Assembly: GCA_946886175.1 (NCBI GenBank)
Contig: CAMPIA010000022.1
Coordinates: 1-11,919, forward strand
Reading direction: 5' to 3'
Length of the DNA stretch: 11,919 nucleotides
DNA from: an uncultured Altererythrobacter sp.
Lineage (GTDB): Bacteria > Pseudomonadota > Alphaproteobacteria > Sphingomonadales > Sphingomonadaceae
Each line of letters opens with the position of its first letter. The first letter of the stretch is position 1. The notes below the pieces were generated by a model. That model saw only the letters and a list, made by a program, of their open reading frames with translations, had not been told where the DNA came from and did no database searches. Below are positions 1 to 11,176 of this stretch, in pieces. Both the position numbers and the translations under genes were made by a program.

Positions 1-1
1 G

Positions 2-1657
2 CGCCTTCTCGCCCGCGGCGAGCAGCATCTTGCGGTCGCCGTGGCTCGCGGTGTGATCGACCGTGAAGCGGAAGCCCGCGATACGGCCGATCGGCTCGTC
101 CTCGACCAGCAGCGCGCCGTCTTCCGCCAGACTGACCGGCAGCAGCGCCGGATCGGTGCCCAGGCTCTTCATCAGAATCGCAGTCCTCCGGTTGACGAAA
201 CGTTCGGTCAGCCGCGCGTGTAGCGCATCCGACAGCTTCGCTTCCACCGCTCTTGCACGCGCGGCCATTTCGTCGCGCGCGAGCACCCAGTCGGGACGCT
301 GGCAGATATAGGCCCAACTGCGGATCGCGGCGATACGGCCCTGCAGCGTGTCGATGTCGCCTTGGGTACGGTCGAGCTCGGCGATGCGCGCGGCCACATA
401 GTCCGCGCCCAGATGGCCTTGCGCGAGATCCTGCCACAGCCGCGCGACGAAGCGCGCGTGTACGTCCGCGCCGAGCTGGCGAAAATCGGGCAGCGAGCAC
501 GCTTCCCAGAATCGGCGCACCAGCCCCGGCCCCTTGACGCCGTCGGCCACCGGCTCGCCGGCCAGCCGCTTGAGCACCGCGAGGTCGATCGCCTCGGGCG
601 CGGGCGCAAGCTCGGGCGTCTGCGGCGGCGCTTCGAGATCGGCGATCAGCGTGGGGAGGGTGTCGAAGCGCGGTTCGGCCTCGCGCCAGAACAGCTTGGT
701 CAGCGGCGCGAAGCGATGCTCCTCGATCGCGTAGATCTCTTCCTCGCTGAATTCGGGCACTGGGCCTTTCGCGCCGGCCAGGGCGCCGAACGTGCCATCT
801 TTCTGGTGGCGGCCCGCGCGTCCGGCGATCTGCGCCATTTCGGCCGGGGCCAGCCGGCGCTGACGCACCCCGTCGAACTTGGTCAGCGAGGCGAAGGCGA
901 CGTGGTTGACGTCAAGGTTCAGACCCATGCCGATCGCATCGGTGGCGACGATGTAATCGACTTCGCCCGACTGGAACATCGCGACCTGCCTGTTGCGGGT
1001 TTCCGGGCTCAGCGCGCCCATCACCACCGCCGCACCGCCGCGGAAGCGGCGCAGCATCTCGGCCACCGCGTAGACCTGCTCGGCCGAGAAGGCGACGATC
1101 GCGCTGCGCGGCGGCAGACGCGAGAGCTTGCGCGGCCCGATATGCTTGAGGGTCGAAAAGCGTGGGCGCGAGACGATCTCGGCGCGCGGAATCAGCGAGC
1201 GCACGAGCGGCTCGAGCGTGGCGGCGCCGAGCAGCATCGTCTCCTCGCGGCCGCGCGCGTTGAGCAGGCGGTCGGTGAACACATGGCCGCGCTCGCGGTC
1301 GGCTGCGAGCTGCGCCTCGTCGAGCGCGACGAAGGCCAGAGGTCCATTGGGCCCGCCACCATCGCGCGGCATCGCTTCGGCCGTGCACAGGAAATAGCGC
1401 GCACCTTCGGGTTCGATCCGTTCCTCGCCGGTGATCAGCGCGACCTGGCGCTCGCCCTTGATCGCCACCACCCGATCGTAGACCTCGCGCGCGAGCAACC
1501 GCAGCGGGAAGCCGATCGCGCCGCTCGAATGGGCGCACATCCGCTCGATCGCCAGATGGGTCTTGCCGGTGTTGGTGGGTCCGAGGACCGCCTTGATCGC
1601 ACCATCGGTCACGCCGACCCATGTGGCATCGCGACCGACCCGGGACAACTGCGGCAC
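2..1657 (-). CDS. Suv3-like ATP-dependent RNA helicase (3' end beyond window)
   Basis: Superfamily 2 helicase of the mitochondrial Suv3/alphaproteobacterial type, expected to unwind RNA in RNA processing or decay. 552 codons are visible and the C-terminus lies outside the window. Visible motifs, numbered from the chosen start: Walker A GPTNTGKT at 26-33, Walker B/DEAQ box at 113-116, a TDAIGMGLNL motif at about 239-248, and arginine-finger motif VI QIAGRAGR at 276-283. The TDAIGMGLNL and QIAGRAGR pair is typical of Suv3. After the two RecA domains comes a long alpha-helical C-terminal region. An in-frame stop lies at 1712-1714. The GTG at 1657 (reading MPQLSRVGRD) is the first plausible start, but it has no good Shine-Dalgarno, and an in-frame GTG at about 1612 is an alternative. 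The gene is transcribed divergently from the M23 peptidase. In related genomes an S4-domain RNA-binding protein, a ferredoxin and CarD often follow; that is family knowledge and not visible here. Family call sure, start and exact role less so. Confidence 0.9.
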   Translation of the reverse strand, partial: MPQLSRVGRDATWVGVTDGAIKAVLGPTNTGKTHLAIERMCAHSSGAIGFPLRLLAREVYDRVVAIKGERQVALITGEERIEPEGARYFLCTAEAMPRDGGGPNGPLAFVALDEAQLAADRERGHVFTDRLLNARGREETMLLGAATLEPLVRSLIPRAEIVSRPRFSTLKHIGPRKLSRLPPRSAIVAFSAEQVYAVAEMLRRFRGGAAVVMGALSPETRNRQVAMFQSGEVDYIVATDAIGMGLNLDVNHVAFASLTKFDGVRQRRLAPAEMAQIAGRAGRHQKDGTFGALAGAKGPVPEFSEEEIYAIEEHRFAPLTKLFWREAEPRFDTLPTLIADLEAPPQTPELAPAPEAIDLAVLKRLAGEPVADGVKGPGLVRRFWEACSLPDFRQLGADVHARFVARLWQDLAQGHLGADYVAARIAELDRTQGDIDTLQGRIAAIRSWAYICQRPDWVLARDEMAARARAVEAKLSDALHARLTERFVNRRTAILMKSLGTDPALLPVSLAEDGALLVEDEPIGRIAGFRFTVDHTASHGDRKMLLAAGEKA

Positions 1658-1809
1658 GACGAATGAACGGGTTCCGCGCCTCGTCGCGCGCCCGACTCGA
1701 TCCGCCGCAGCTTAAGGCCGTCTTTACTTTAATCGGGCAGGGAATGCGGCATAGGACACGCCAAGGGTCGGGTCGCGGCGGAACCGCGCGGCCTTCCGGA
1801 GGAGGCGCG
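1658..1809. promoter_or_regulatory. Divergent intergenic region between helicase and M23 peptidase
   Basis: This 152-bp space lies between two divergent genes and so should hold both promoters. It contains an AT-rich island at about 1711-1733 (CTTAAG, then CTTTACTTTAAT) within otherwise very GC-rich sequence, the most likely core promoter area. I could not match a convincing -35/-10 pair on either strand. A small inverted repeat, CGGAA/TTCCG around CCGCGCGG, lies just upstream of the M23 Shine-Dalgarno and might occlude it. No operator recognised. Confidence 0.35.
1798..1805 (+). promoter_or_regulatory. Shine-Dalgarno that fixes the M23 GTG start
   Basis: GGAGGAGG lies 4 bases before the GTG at 1810. 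It is the strongest ribosome binding site in the window. It argues against the longer in-frame extension back to 1621, which would overlap the helicase start and has a composition unlike a real N-terminus. Confidence 0.7.
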
Positions 1810-5011
<3,202 letters not shown>

Positions 5012-5015
<4 letters not shown>

Positions 5016-5569
5016 CCGGCCCGGTCCTGCTCGAAACCGAGCGCCTGATCCTGCGCGTGCCCGGAGAGGGCGATGTCGAGCGGCAGATGGTTCACCTCAA
5101 CACGCCCACTGTGATGGCGCATCTCGGCGGCCCGAAGGCGCGCGAGGCGATCGCCGAGAAGCACGCGAAAGCGCGCGCTCTCCATGCGGCCGAGGGCTTC
5201 TGCTTCTGCATGCTCGAGGAGCGCGCCACCGGCGAGATGGTCGGGCATGCGGGTCTCAAGCGGGTCGACAATCCGCTCGCGCGCAATCCCGGCGACATGG
5301 AGGTGGGCTGGCTGATCCGCGAGGATCGCTGGCGACGCGGCTACGCCTGGGAAGCGATCGTCGCGGTGCTCGATTTCGCGTTCGCCCGGTTCGATCCGCC
5401 GGTGATCGTCGCGCTGACCAGCCATGCCAACGAAGGCAGCTGGCGGCTGATGGAGAAGCTCGGCATGCGCCGCCGGACCGACCTCGATTTCTCGGATCCG
5501 AACTTCCCGCCGGAAGACAATCCGACGATCCTCTATTCGCTGACGAAGCCCGAGTGGACGGCACGCTGA
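5012..5569 (+). CDS. GNAT family N-acetyltransferase, RimJ/RimL-like (second of a tandem pair)
   Basis: Second predicted acetyl-CoA N-acetyltransferase, 185 aa. It begins LLETERLILRVP and carries motif A at about 96-115 (DMEVGWLIREDRW, then RRGYAWEA) and motif B around ANEGSWRLMEKLGM (139-152). The acetyl-CoA loop R-R-G-Y-A is intact, so the fold looks functional. The start overlaps the stop of the previous gene as ATGA, with GGAG 7 bases upstream. It is paralogous to its neighbour but clearly diverged, including a Phe/Cys-rich patch at 63-66 (FCFC) missing from the first copy. Substrate unknown. The next gene starts 10 bp downstream, so it sits mid-operon. Confidence 0.87.
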
Positions 5570-5579
5570 TGAGGGCCCG

Positions 5580-7811
5580 ATGCCTGCGCAAATGAGAGCG
5601 TCGCGTCGCTGGCTGTTCATCGTCACGATCCTCACCGGCAGCTTCCTGCTGTTCCTGGTGCAGCCGCTGGTCGCGCGCATGGCACTGCCGCGGCTCGGCG
5701 GCGCGCCGGCGGTGTGGAACAGCGCGATGCTGGTCTATCAGGCGCTGCTGCTCGGCGGATACGCCTACGCGCACGCGATCGCGCGGCTCGGCATCGCGCG
5801 GCAGGCGGCGGTCCATCTGGCGCTGCTGGTGTTCGCCGGGCTGACCCTGCCGATCGCGCTCGCCCCGCTCGCGCCGCCTGCGGCGGGTTACGAGGCGCTG
5901 TGGGCGCCGCTCATGTTCGTGCTCACCGTGGGGCCGGTCTTCTTCGTGGTCGCCGCCCAGGCGCCGCTGATGCAGCGCTGGTACGCCGCGGAGCCCGGCG
6001 CGGGCGATCCCTACTGGCTCTACGCGGCCTCGAACCTGGGCAGTTTCGCCGGACTGATCGCCTATCCGCTGGTGCTGGAGCCCCGGTTTTCGCTCGCCGG
6101 CCAGAGCCTCGCCTGGAGCGCGGGCTACGCATTTCTGACCGTGCTTGTCGCGCTCACCGCGATTTCGCGTTCAAGGGCGGCGGGCGCCGGGGAGCAAGCC
6201 GTGCCGCCGCCAGCGCAGGAAGCGCGCGAGCCGATCGGCCGCCGCCGCATCGCGCTGTGGCTCGCGCTGGCGGCGGTTCCTTCGGGACTGATGCTCTCGA
6301 CCACCACCCATCTCACCACCGACGTGGTCGCGGTGCCGCTGCTGTGGGTGATCCCGCTGGGCCTCTATCTGCTGAGTTTCTCGCTCGCCTTCAATCCGCG
6401 CAGCGCGCTGGGCCACGCGCTCGCACGCTCGGCGCCGACCATTCTCCTGCTGGCGGGCGGCATGGCGATGGTCAGCCGCAATGCGGGCAGCCTGACGATG
6501 GCTTTCGCGAGCGTGGTGATGCTGTTCGTGGTCGCGGTGGCGCTGCACCGCCGGCTCTACGCCGAGCGGCCCGGACCGGAGCGGCTGACGTTTTTCTATC
6601 TCGTGATGAGCGCGGGCGGCGTGCTCGGGGGGCTGTTCGCCGCGCTTGTCGCGCCGGTCCTGTTCGACTGGGTGTGGGAGCATCCTCTGCTCGTGCTCGC
6701 GGCCGCCGCGCTGCTGCCCAACCGCCCGCTTTTCCCGTGGATGGCGCGGCTCGGGCTTCGCGATCGCCAGCAGCGGATCGCGGTGCTCGCCATCCTCGTG
6801 GTCGCGGCGGCGCTGTCGATGGCGCTCACCGCTTCGGTGGCACAGGGAAGCGACGCCTGGGTGGTCGCGCTGATGATCGCGATGGCGATCTGCGGCCTGC
6901 TGGTCATGGGCCGGCGCTCGGCGTTCATCCTCGTGCTGTTGATGCTGATGCTGGCGCGCGGCGGATACGAGACCTTGCGCTCCTCGTTCACCGGCGCGCG
7001 CGAGCGGAGCTACTTCGGCATCTATCACGTGCGCGACAACGAGGCTGAGGGCGTGCGCCAGCTCACCCATGGCACCACCATGCACGGTCTCCAGTTCACC
7101 GATCCGGAGCGGGCCTTGTGGCCGACCACCTACTACGGCCCCAATTCCGGTGTCGGCATCGCGTTGCGCCATGCGCCCGAGCTGGTCGGGCCCGGCGCGC
7201 GGATCGGGGTGGTCGGGCTCGGCGTGGGCACACTCGCCTGCTACGCCCGGCCGGAGCAGCAGTGGGAGTTCTTCGAGATCGACCCGACCGTGCTCGAATA
7301 CTCGCGCGACGGGACGTTCACGTTCCTCGAGCGCTGCACGCCCGATGCGGCGGTGCACCTGGGCGATGCCCGGCTGGTCCTTGCCCGGATGCCGACGGAC
7401 CGCTTCGACGTGCTCGTGCTCGACGCCTTCAGCTCGGATGCGATCCCGCTGCATCTGGTGACCGACGAAGCCTTCGCGATCTACGACCGGGTCGTGGCCC
7501 GCGACGGGCTGATCCTGCTGCACATCTCGAACCGCTTCGTCGATCTGCAGCCGATGGTCCGCGCGCTCGCCGAGCGGCACGGGATGGTCGCGATGACGCG
7601 GCTGGACGAATCGAATGCGGCGACGGGGATTTCCGGATCGCTGTGGGTGGCGCTGTCGCGCGATCCGGACACGCTCGCCGGCCTGCTCGCGGCCGAGAAG
7701 TCGCTGCGCTGGGAAGAGCTTCCTCCGCCGGCCGAACGCGTGTGGACCGACGACTTCGCCTCGATCCTTCCTTTCTTCCTCTGGCGCAATGTGCTGGGAA
7801 GCGGGCCATGA
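5580..7811 (+). CDS. Fused multi-pass membrane / spermidine synthase-like protein
   Basis: 743-aa two-part protein of the 'fused MFS/spermidine synthase' type. Residues about 11-460 hold roughly 14 hydrophobic helices, for example at 11-31, 48-66, 75-97, 107-127, 249-270, 306-323, 336-361 and 398-418. From about 478 a cytosolic-looking Rossmann domain follows, with the nucleotide-binding glycine loop GVVGLGVGTLA (543-553), an acidic ribose-binding FFEIDP (564-569), GDAR (595-598) and LDAFSSDAIP (614-623). This resembles aminopropyltransferase/SAM-methyltransferase folds. However, the active-site loop is DAFSSDAIP where true spermidine synthases have a D-x-x-D-P-type loop, so polyamine synthesis is not shown; an aminopropyl or methyl transfer coupled to the membrane part is possible. 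The ATG at 5580 has GAGGG 4 bases upstream; an in-frame ATG at 5592 is a weaker choice. It overlaps the carbonic anhydrase gene by 4 bp. Confidence 0.85.
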   Translation: MPAQMRASRRWLFIVTILTGSFLLFLVQPLVARMALPRLGGAPAVWNSAMLVYQALLLGGYAYAHAIARLGIARQAAVHLALLVFAGLTLPIALAPLAPPAAGYEALWAPLMFVLTVGPVFFVVAAQAPLMQRWYAAEPGAGDPYWLYAASNLGSFAGLIAYPLVLEPRFSLAGQSLAWSAGYAFLTVLVALTAISRSRAAGAGEQAVPPPAQEAREPIGRRRIALWLALAAVPSGLMLSTTTHLTTDVVAVPLLWVIPLGLYLLSFSLAFNPRSALGHALARSAPTILLLAGGMAMVSRNAGSLTMAFASVVMLFVVAVALHRRLYAERPGPERLTFFYLVMSAGGVLGGLFAALVAPVLFDWVWEHPLLVLAAAALLPNRPLFPWMARLGLRDRQQRIAVLAILVVAAALSMALTASVAQGSDAWVVALMIAMAICGLLVMGRRSAFILVLLMLMLARGGYETLRSSFTGARERSYFGIYHVRDNEAEGVRQLTHGTTMHGLQFTDPERALWPTTYYGPNSGVGIALRHAPELVGPGARIGVVGLGVGTLACYARPEQQWEFFEIDPTVLEYSRDGTFTFLERCTPDAAVHLGDARLVLARMPTDRFDVLVLDAFSSDAIPLHLVTDEAFAIYDRVVARDGLILLHISNRFVDLQPMVRALAERHGMVAMTRLDESNAATGISGSLWVALSRDPDTLAGLLAAEKSLRWEELPPPAERVWTDDFASILPFFLWRNVLGSGP

Positions 7812-8377
7812 CCCAGATTCGCCCCGGCGTCCGCATCGTTCCGATCCACGGCAAGACCCCCAAAATCCACGACAGCGCCTTCGTCGCGCCGGGTTGCGTG
7901 CTGATCGGCGATGTCGAGATCGGCGCCGACGCGTCGATCTGGTACAACTGCGTGCTGCGCGCCGACGTCGGCCGGATCGTGATCGGCCAGCGCAGCAATG
8001 TGCAGGACGGCAGCGTGCTCCACTGCGATCCGGCGCGTCCGGGCGATCCCGACGGCTCGCCGCTGCTGATCGGCGACGACGTGCTGATCGGACACCTGGC
8101 GATGGTCCACGGCTGTACGATCGAGGACCGCGGCTTCGTCGGCCTCGGCGCGATCGCGATGAACAAGGCGGTGATCGGCTCGGATGCGATGCTCGCCGCC
8201 GGCGCGATGCTCACCGAAGGCAAGGTCATGGGCGCGCGCGAACTGTGGGGCGGGCGGCCCGCGCGGCTGATGCGCGAGCTCGACGATGCGGCGATCGCCG
8301 GCATGCGGATGGGCGTCGCGCACTATGTCGAGAACGGCAGGGCGCACGCGGCGGCGGTGGGCGAGGCTGACCTCTGA
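7808..8377 (+). CDS. Gamma-class carbonic anhydrase family protein
   Basis: 189-aa left-handed beta-helix protein of the gamma carbonic anhydrase/YrdA/PaaY family, expected to form a trimer with zinc or iron between subunits and to interconvert CO2 and bicarbonate. Hexapeptide-type turns run through about 24-140 (for example VLIGDVEIGADASIWYN). The three metal-binding histidines expected for the family are present: H72 in VLHCD, and H96 and H101 in GHLAMVHGC. Many family members show low or no measured carbonic anhydrase activity, so the enzymatic role is likely but unproven. The start codon overlaps the preceding stop (ATGA), with GGGAAG 6 bases upstream as a weak Shine-Dalgarno. It is the last gene of the rightward operon and ends 22 bp from the convergent DNA ligase gene, with no obvious terminator in that gap. 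Confidence 0.92.
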   Translation: MTQIRPGVRIVPIHGKTPKIHDSAFVAPGCVLIGDVEIGADASIWYNCVLRADVGRIVIGQRSNVQDGSVLHCDPARPGDPDGSPLLIGDDVLIGHLAMVHGCTIEDRGFVGLGAIAMNKAVIGSDAMLAAGAMLTEGKVMGARELWGGRPARLMRELDDAAIAGMRMGVAHYVENGRAHAAAVGEADL

Positions 8378-8399
8378 CGCCGTAGTCGCGCCGCGCAAC

Positions 8400-9992
8400 T
8401 TAATCGCGCACCAACGCCCGCAGCGCCTCGATCCGGTCGGCTTCGTGGACCGGCTTGTCCCAGCGCACGCGGTGGATACGCGGGAAGCGCATTGCGAGGC
8501 CGGACTTGTGGCGCTTGCTCGCGTGGACCGAATCGAACGCGACCTCGAACACCAGGCTCTTGTCGGTCTCGCGCACCGGGCCGAAGCGGTTGACGGTGTG
8601 CGTGCGCACGTGGCGGTCGATTGTCTTCAGCTCCTCGTCGCTGAAACCGGAATAGGCCTTGCCCACCGGCAGCAGTTCGGCGCCGCTATCGGGATCGCCG
8701 TCCCAGCAGCCGAAGGTGTAGTCGGAGTAGAAGCTGGAGCGCTTGCCGCTGCCGCGCTGGGCATACATCAGCACGCAATCGATCAGCAGCGGATCGCGCT
8801 TCCATTTGTACCAAAGCCCGGTCTTGCGCCCTGCGACGTAGGGCGAATCGCGGCGTTTGAGCATGAGCCCCTCGATCGCCTCGTCGCGCGCGCCTTCGCG
8901 GATCCGCCCGAGATGGTCGAAATCGATCGCCTCGACCACTTCGCTGAGGTCGAAGCGGTTCTCGGGCAGGCGCGGCATCAGCGTCTCGAGCCGCGCCCGT
9001 CGCTCCGACCAGGGCCGCGCGCGCAAGTCCTGGCCTTCGACGATCAGCGCGTCGTAGAGCCGCACGAAGGCCGGGCTTTCGTCGAGCATCTTCTTGCTGA
9101 CGGTCTTGCGCCCGAGCCGCTGCTGGAGCGCGTTGAAGCTCGCCGCGCCGCCTTTCTCGCCGCCCTGATGCGCGCCGCGCACGAGCAGTTCGCCGTCGAG
9201 CACCGCGTCGAACGGCAAAGCGCCGAGCAACTCGGGGAATGTGCCCGAAATATCGTCTCCGCCACGCGAATAGAGCCGCGTCTCCCCGCCGATCCGCACG
9301 AGCTGGATGCGAATCCCGTCCCACTTCCACTCGGCGACATAGTCCGCCAGATCGACCACCGTGTCTTCGAGCGGGTGCGCGAGCATGAACGGGCGGAAGG
9401 TCGGCAGGTTGGCGGTGTCGGGCGGCGCCGCGCCATGCGCGGCCCAGGCGAACAGCTCGGGATAGGGCGGTGCGAGGCCGTGCCAGTGCTCCTCGACCTC
9501 CTCGACCGCGACCTCGAACGCCCGCGCGAACGCGACCTTGGCGAGTCGCGCGGATATACCGATCCGCATCGCGCCGGTGGCGAGCTTGAGCAGCGCGTAG
9601 CGGCCCGAGGCGTCGAGCCGGTCGAGCAGCCGGGCCAGTTCGACCGGGGCGGTCTTGCGGTTCATGGCGTCAAGCGCCGCGACCGCTTCGGGCACGCTCG
9701 GCGGGTCGGCGCGCTCTTCGCCCCCCGGCCAAAGCAGGCTGGCGGTTTCGGCGGTGTCGCCCACGAAGTCGCGGCTCAGCGTCCACAGAACCGGGTCGAT
9801 CCGGTCCCGCATCAGGTTGCGCACGGTCGAGGATTTGACCGCGGGAAAATCGAGCCCGTCGGTCAGCGCCGCAAGCGCCCAGCCGCGGTCGGGATCGGGC
9901 GTTTCGCGCAAGTATTCGGCGATCAGCCGCAACTTCTCGTTGCGGCTGCGGGTATAGACCAGCGCGTCGATCAGGGCGGCGAAGCGCTCCAT
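8400..9992 (-). CDS. ATP-dependent DNA ligase of the Lhr/Exo-associated repair set
   Basis: 530-aa bacterial ATP-dependent DNA ligase that seals nicks via a covalent lysyl-AMP. An N-terminal DNA-binding domain covers about 1-200. The adenylation domain holds motif I KWDGIR with nucleophile K223, the SRGGDDISG stretch at 242-250, DGE at 266-268, motif III RLYDALIVEG (311-320), motif IV EGLMLK (374-379) and motif V WYKWK (394-398). The C-terminal OB domain runs to the end (WDKPVHEADRI). All catalytic motifs are intact. Length and order fit the ligase found with Lhr-Core helicase, a phosphoesterase and a beta-CASP exonuclease in bacterial repair clusters. The start MERFAALIDALVYT matches the family, yet no Shine-Dalgarno is visible: the leader is TGAAATTAAACGCTG directly after an inverted repeat. 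It lies 162 bp downstream of the exonuclease and is probably cotranscribed unless the repeat interferes. Confidence 0.95.
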   Translation of the reverse strand: MERFAALIDALVYTRSRNEKLRLIAEYLRETPDPDRGWALAALTDGLDFPAVKSSTVRNLMRDRIDPVLWTLSRDFVGDTAETASLLWPGGEERADPPSVPEAVAALDAMNRKTAPVELARLLDRLDASGRYALLKLATGAMRIGISARLAKVAFARAFEVAVEEVEEHWHGLAPPYPELFAWAAHGAAPPDTANLPTFRPFMLAHPLEDTVVDLADYVAEWKWDGIRIQLVRIGGETRLYSRGGDDISGTFPELLGALPFDAVLDGELLVRGAHQGGEKGGAASFNALQQRLGRKTVSKKMLDESPAFVRLYDALIVEGQDLRARPWSERRARLETLMPRLPENRFDLSEVVEAIDFDHLGRIREGARDEAIEGLMLKRRDSPYVAGRKTGLWYKWKRDPLLIDCVLMYAQRGSGKRSSFYSDYTFGCWDGDPDSGAELLPVGKAYSGFSDEELKTIDRHVRTHTVNRFGPVRETDKSLVFEVAFDSVHASKRHKSGLAMRFPRIHRVRWDKPVHEADRIEALRALVRD

Positions 9993-10004
9993 CAGCGTTT
10001 AATT

Positions 10005-10150
10005 TCACGCAGAGACGCGGAGACGCGGAGAGATTGCCCTGGCGGCGAAGCCGCATCGAGCCTCCCTACGTCTCGACTGGCGAACGGTTTGCAATCGAGT
10101 GCGGCTTCGCCGCGAGAACGACCACTTCGCGTCTCCGCGTCTCCGCGTGA
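10005..10150. repeat. Imperfect inverted-repeat (MITE/REP-like) element between exonuclease and ligase
   Basis: The 30-base outer arms at 10005-10034 and 10121-10150 are inverted copies matching at about 26 of 30 positions. Each carries tandem 8-mers of the ACGCGGAG type (TCACGC, then GGAGACGCGGAG). A second inner arm pair, 10042-10055 and 10100-10113, matches perfectly over 14 bases and extends by TCGA (10056-10059/10095-10098) past one bulged base. Each inner arm is itself a hairpin (GCGGC-GAA-GCCGC and GCGGC-TTC-GCCGC). The unpaired centre is about 10060-10094. In the leftward transcript the whole element could fold into one long stem-loop. No reading frame or transposase is present. It resembles dispersed non-autonomous repeats, but copy number cannot be judged from one window. 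TAAT occurs near both ends, probably by chance. Confidence 0.8.
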
Positions 10151-10154
10151 CACC

Positions 10155-11159
10155 CTAATCATCCTCGTCCTCGTACCCCACAAGCGCCAGTGCCTTTGCG
10201 CGGCGTTGATGGAGCTGGTGCCAGCGCAGCAGCGCCTCCTCGCGGCCGTGGGTGATCCAGGTCTCGTGGGGGTCGACCTCCTCGACCGTGCGGGTCAGTT
10301 CGTCCCAGTCGGCGTGGTCGGAGATCACCAGTGGCAGCTCGACATTGCGCTGGCGGGCGCGCTGGCGCACGCGCATCCAGCCCGACGCCATGGCGGTGAT
10401 CGGATCGGGCAGGCGGCGGCTCCAGCGGTCGTTGAGCGCGCCCGGCGGGCACACGACCACGTGGCCGCGCATCGCGTCCTTGCCCGCCTCGCTCACCAGC
10501 CGCAGCTCGCCCAGATCGACGCCGAATTCCTCGTAGAGCCGGCACATCTTCTCCATCGCGCCGTGGAGGTAGATCGGCTGCGTATGTCCCGCGGCGCGCA
10601 GCTCGGCGATCACCCGCTGCGCCTTGCCCAGCGCATAGGCGCCGACGAGCACGCAGCGCTCGGGATGCGCGCCGAGCCGGTCGAGCAGCGTGCCGATCTC
10701 TTGCCCGATCGGCGGATGGCGGAACAGCGGCAGGCCGAACGTCGCTTCGGTGATGAACACGTCGCACGGCGTGACTTCGAACGGCGGGCAGGTCGGATCG
10801 GGGCGGCGTTTGTAGTCGCCGGTGACCACCACCCGCTCGCCTGCATGTTCGAGCAGGATCTGCGCGCTGCCGAGCACGTGACCGGCAGGGATATAGGTCG
10901 CATCGACGCCGCCCGGCAGGCGGATCGTTTCGCCATAGGCGACCGGAACCGCGCCGTCCGAAGTCGCGTAGCGCAACTTCATGATCGCCAGCGTCTCGGG
11001 CGTCGCCACCGTGCGCCCGTGCCCGCCGCGCGCATGGTCGGCGTGGCCGTGGGTCACCAGCGCATGATCGACGGCGCGCGAGGGATCGATCCAGCAGTCG
11101 GCGGGGACGACATGGATGCCGTGCGGCTCGGGCCGGATCCATGCGAAGTCGCGCGCCAT
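10155..11159 (-). CDS. Ligase-associated DNA damage response exonuclease (metallo-beta-lactamase/beta-CASP)
   Basis: 334-aa metal-dependent nuclease of the metallo-beta-lactamase/beta-CASP superfamily, the Exo component of the bacterial Lhr-MPE-Exo-Lig repair set; characterised relatives are manganese-dependent DNA nucleases. The signature HGHADH (H37, H39, D41, H42) is intact, followed by AGHVLGS (H94), TGDYKR (D115), ISDHADWDE (H282) and ITHG (H304), which together complete the metal and beta-CASP motifs. The tail ends in acidic EDEDD. The ATG at 11159 gives the usual family N-terminus (MARDFAWIRPEPHGI); an open extension upstream to 11507 overlaps clpA and is rejected. No good Shine-Dalgarno is visible. 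clpA ends 59 bp upstream and the ligase begins 162 bp downstream. It probably processes DNA ends before ligation, but that role is inferred from family and neighbourhood. Confidence 0.93.
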   Translation of the reverse strand: MARDFAWIRPEPHGIHVVPADCWIDPSRAVDHALVTHGHADHARGGHGRTVATPETLAIMKLRYATSDGAVPVAYGETIRLPGGVDATYIPAGHVLGSAQILLEHAGERVVVTGDYKRRPDPTCPPFEVTPCDVFITEATFGLPLFRHPPIGQEIGTLLDRLGAHPERCVLVGAYALGKAQRVIAELRAAGHTQPIYLHGAMEKMCRLYEEFGVDLGELRLVSEAGKDAMRGHVVVCPPGALNDRWSRRLPDPITAMASGWMRVRQRARQRNVELPLVISDHADWDELTRTVEEVDPHETWITHGREEALLRWHQLHQRRAKALALVGYEDEDD

Positions 11160-11176
11160 ATCAGGCAGAATGGGGT

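Noticed and set aside
362..1666. A 434-codon plus-strand open frame opposite the helicase
   Set aside because: The minus strand carries all Suv3 helicase motifs, and this frame has no recognisable protein features.
1621..1809. N-terminal extension of the M23 peptidase
   Set aside because: It overlaps the divergent helicase start, lacks a ribosome binding site and is Arg/Gly-rich; the GTG at 1810 has a strong Shine-Dalgarno.
10005..10150. CRISPR array or tRNA-like structure
   Set aside because: The repeats are inverted with short tandem units, without regular spacers, and no cloverleaf with a CCA-side acceptor stem could be drawn.
9999..10159. TAAT flanking the repeat as a target-site duplication
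   Set aside because: Only four bases, not adjacent to the arm ends on the right side, and one copy is part of the exonuclease stop region, so chance is the simpler explanation.
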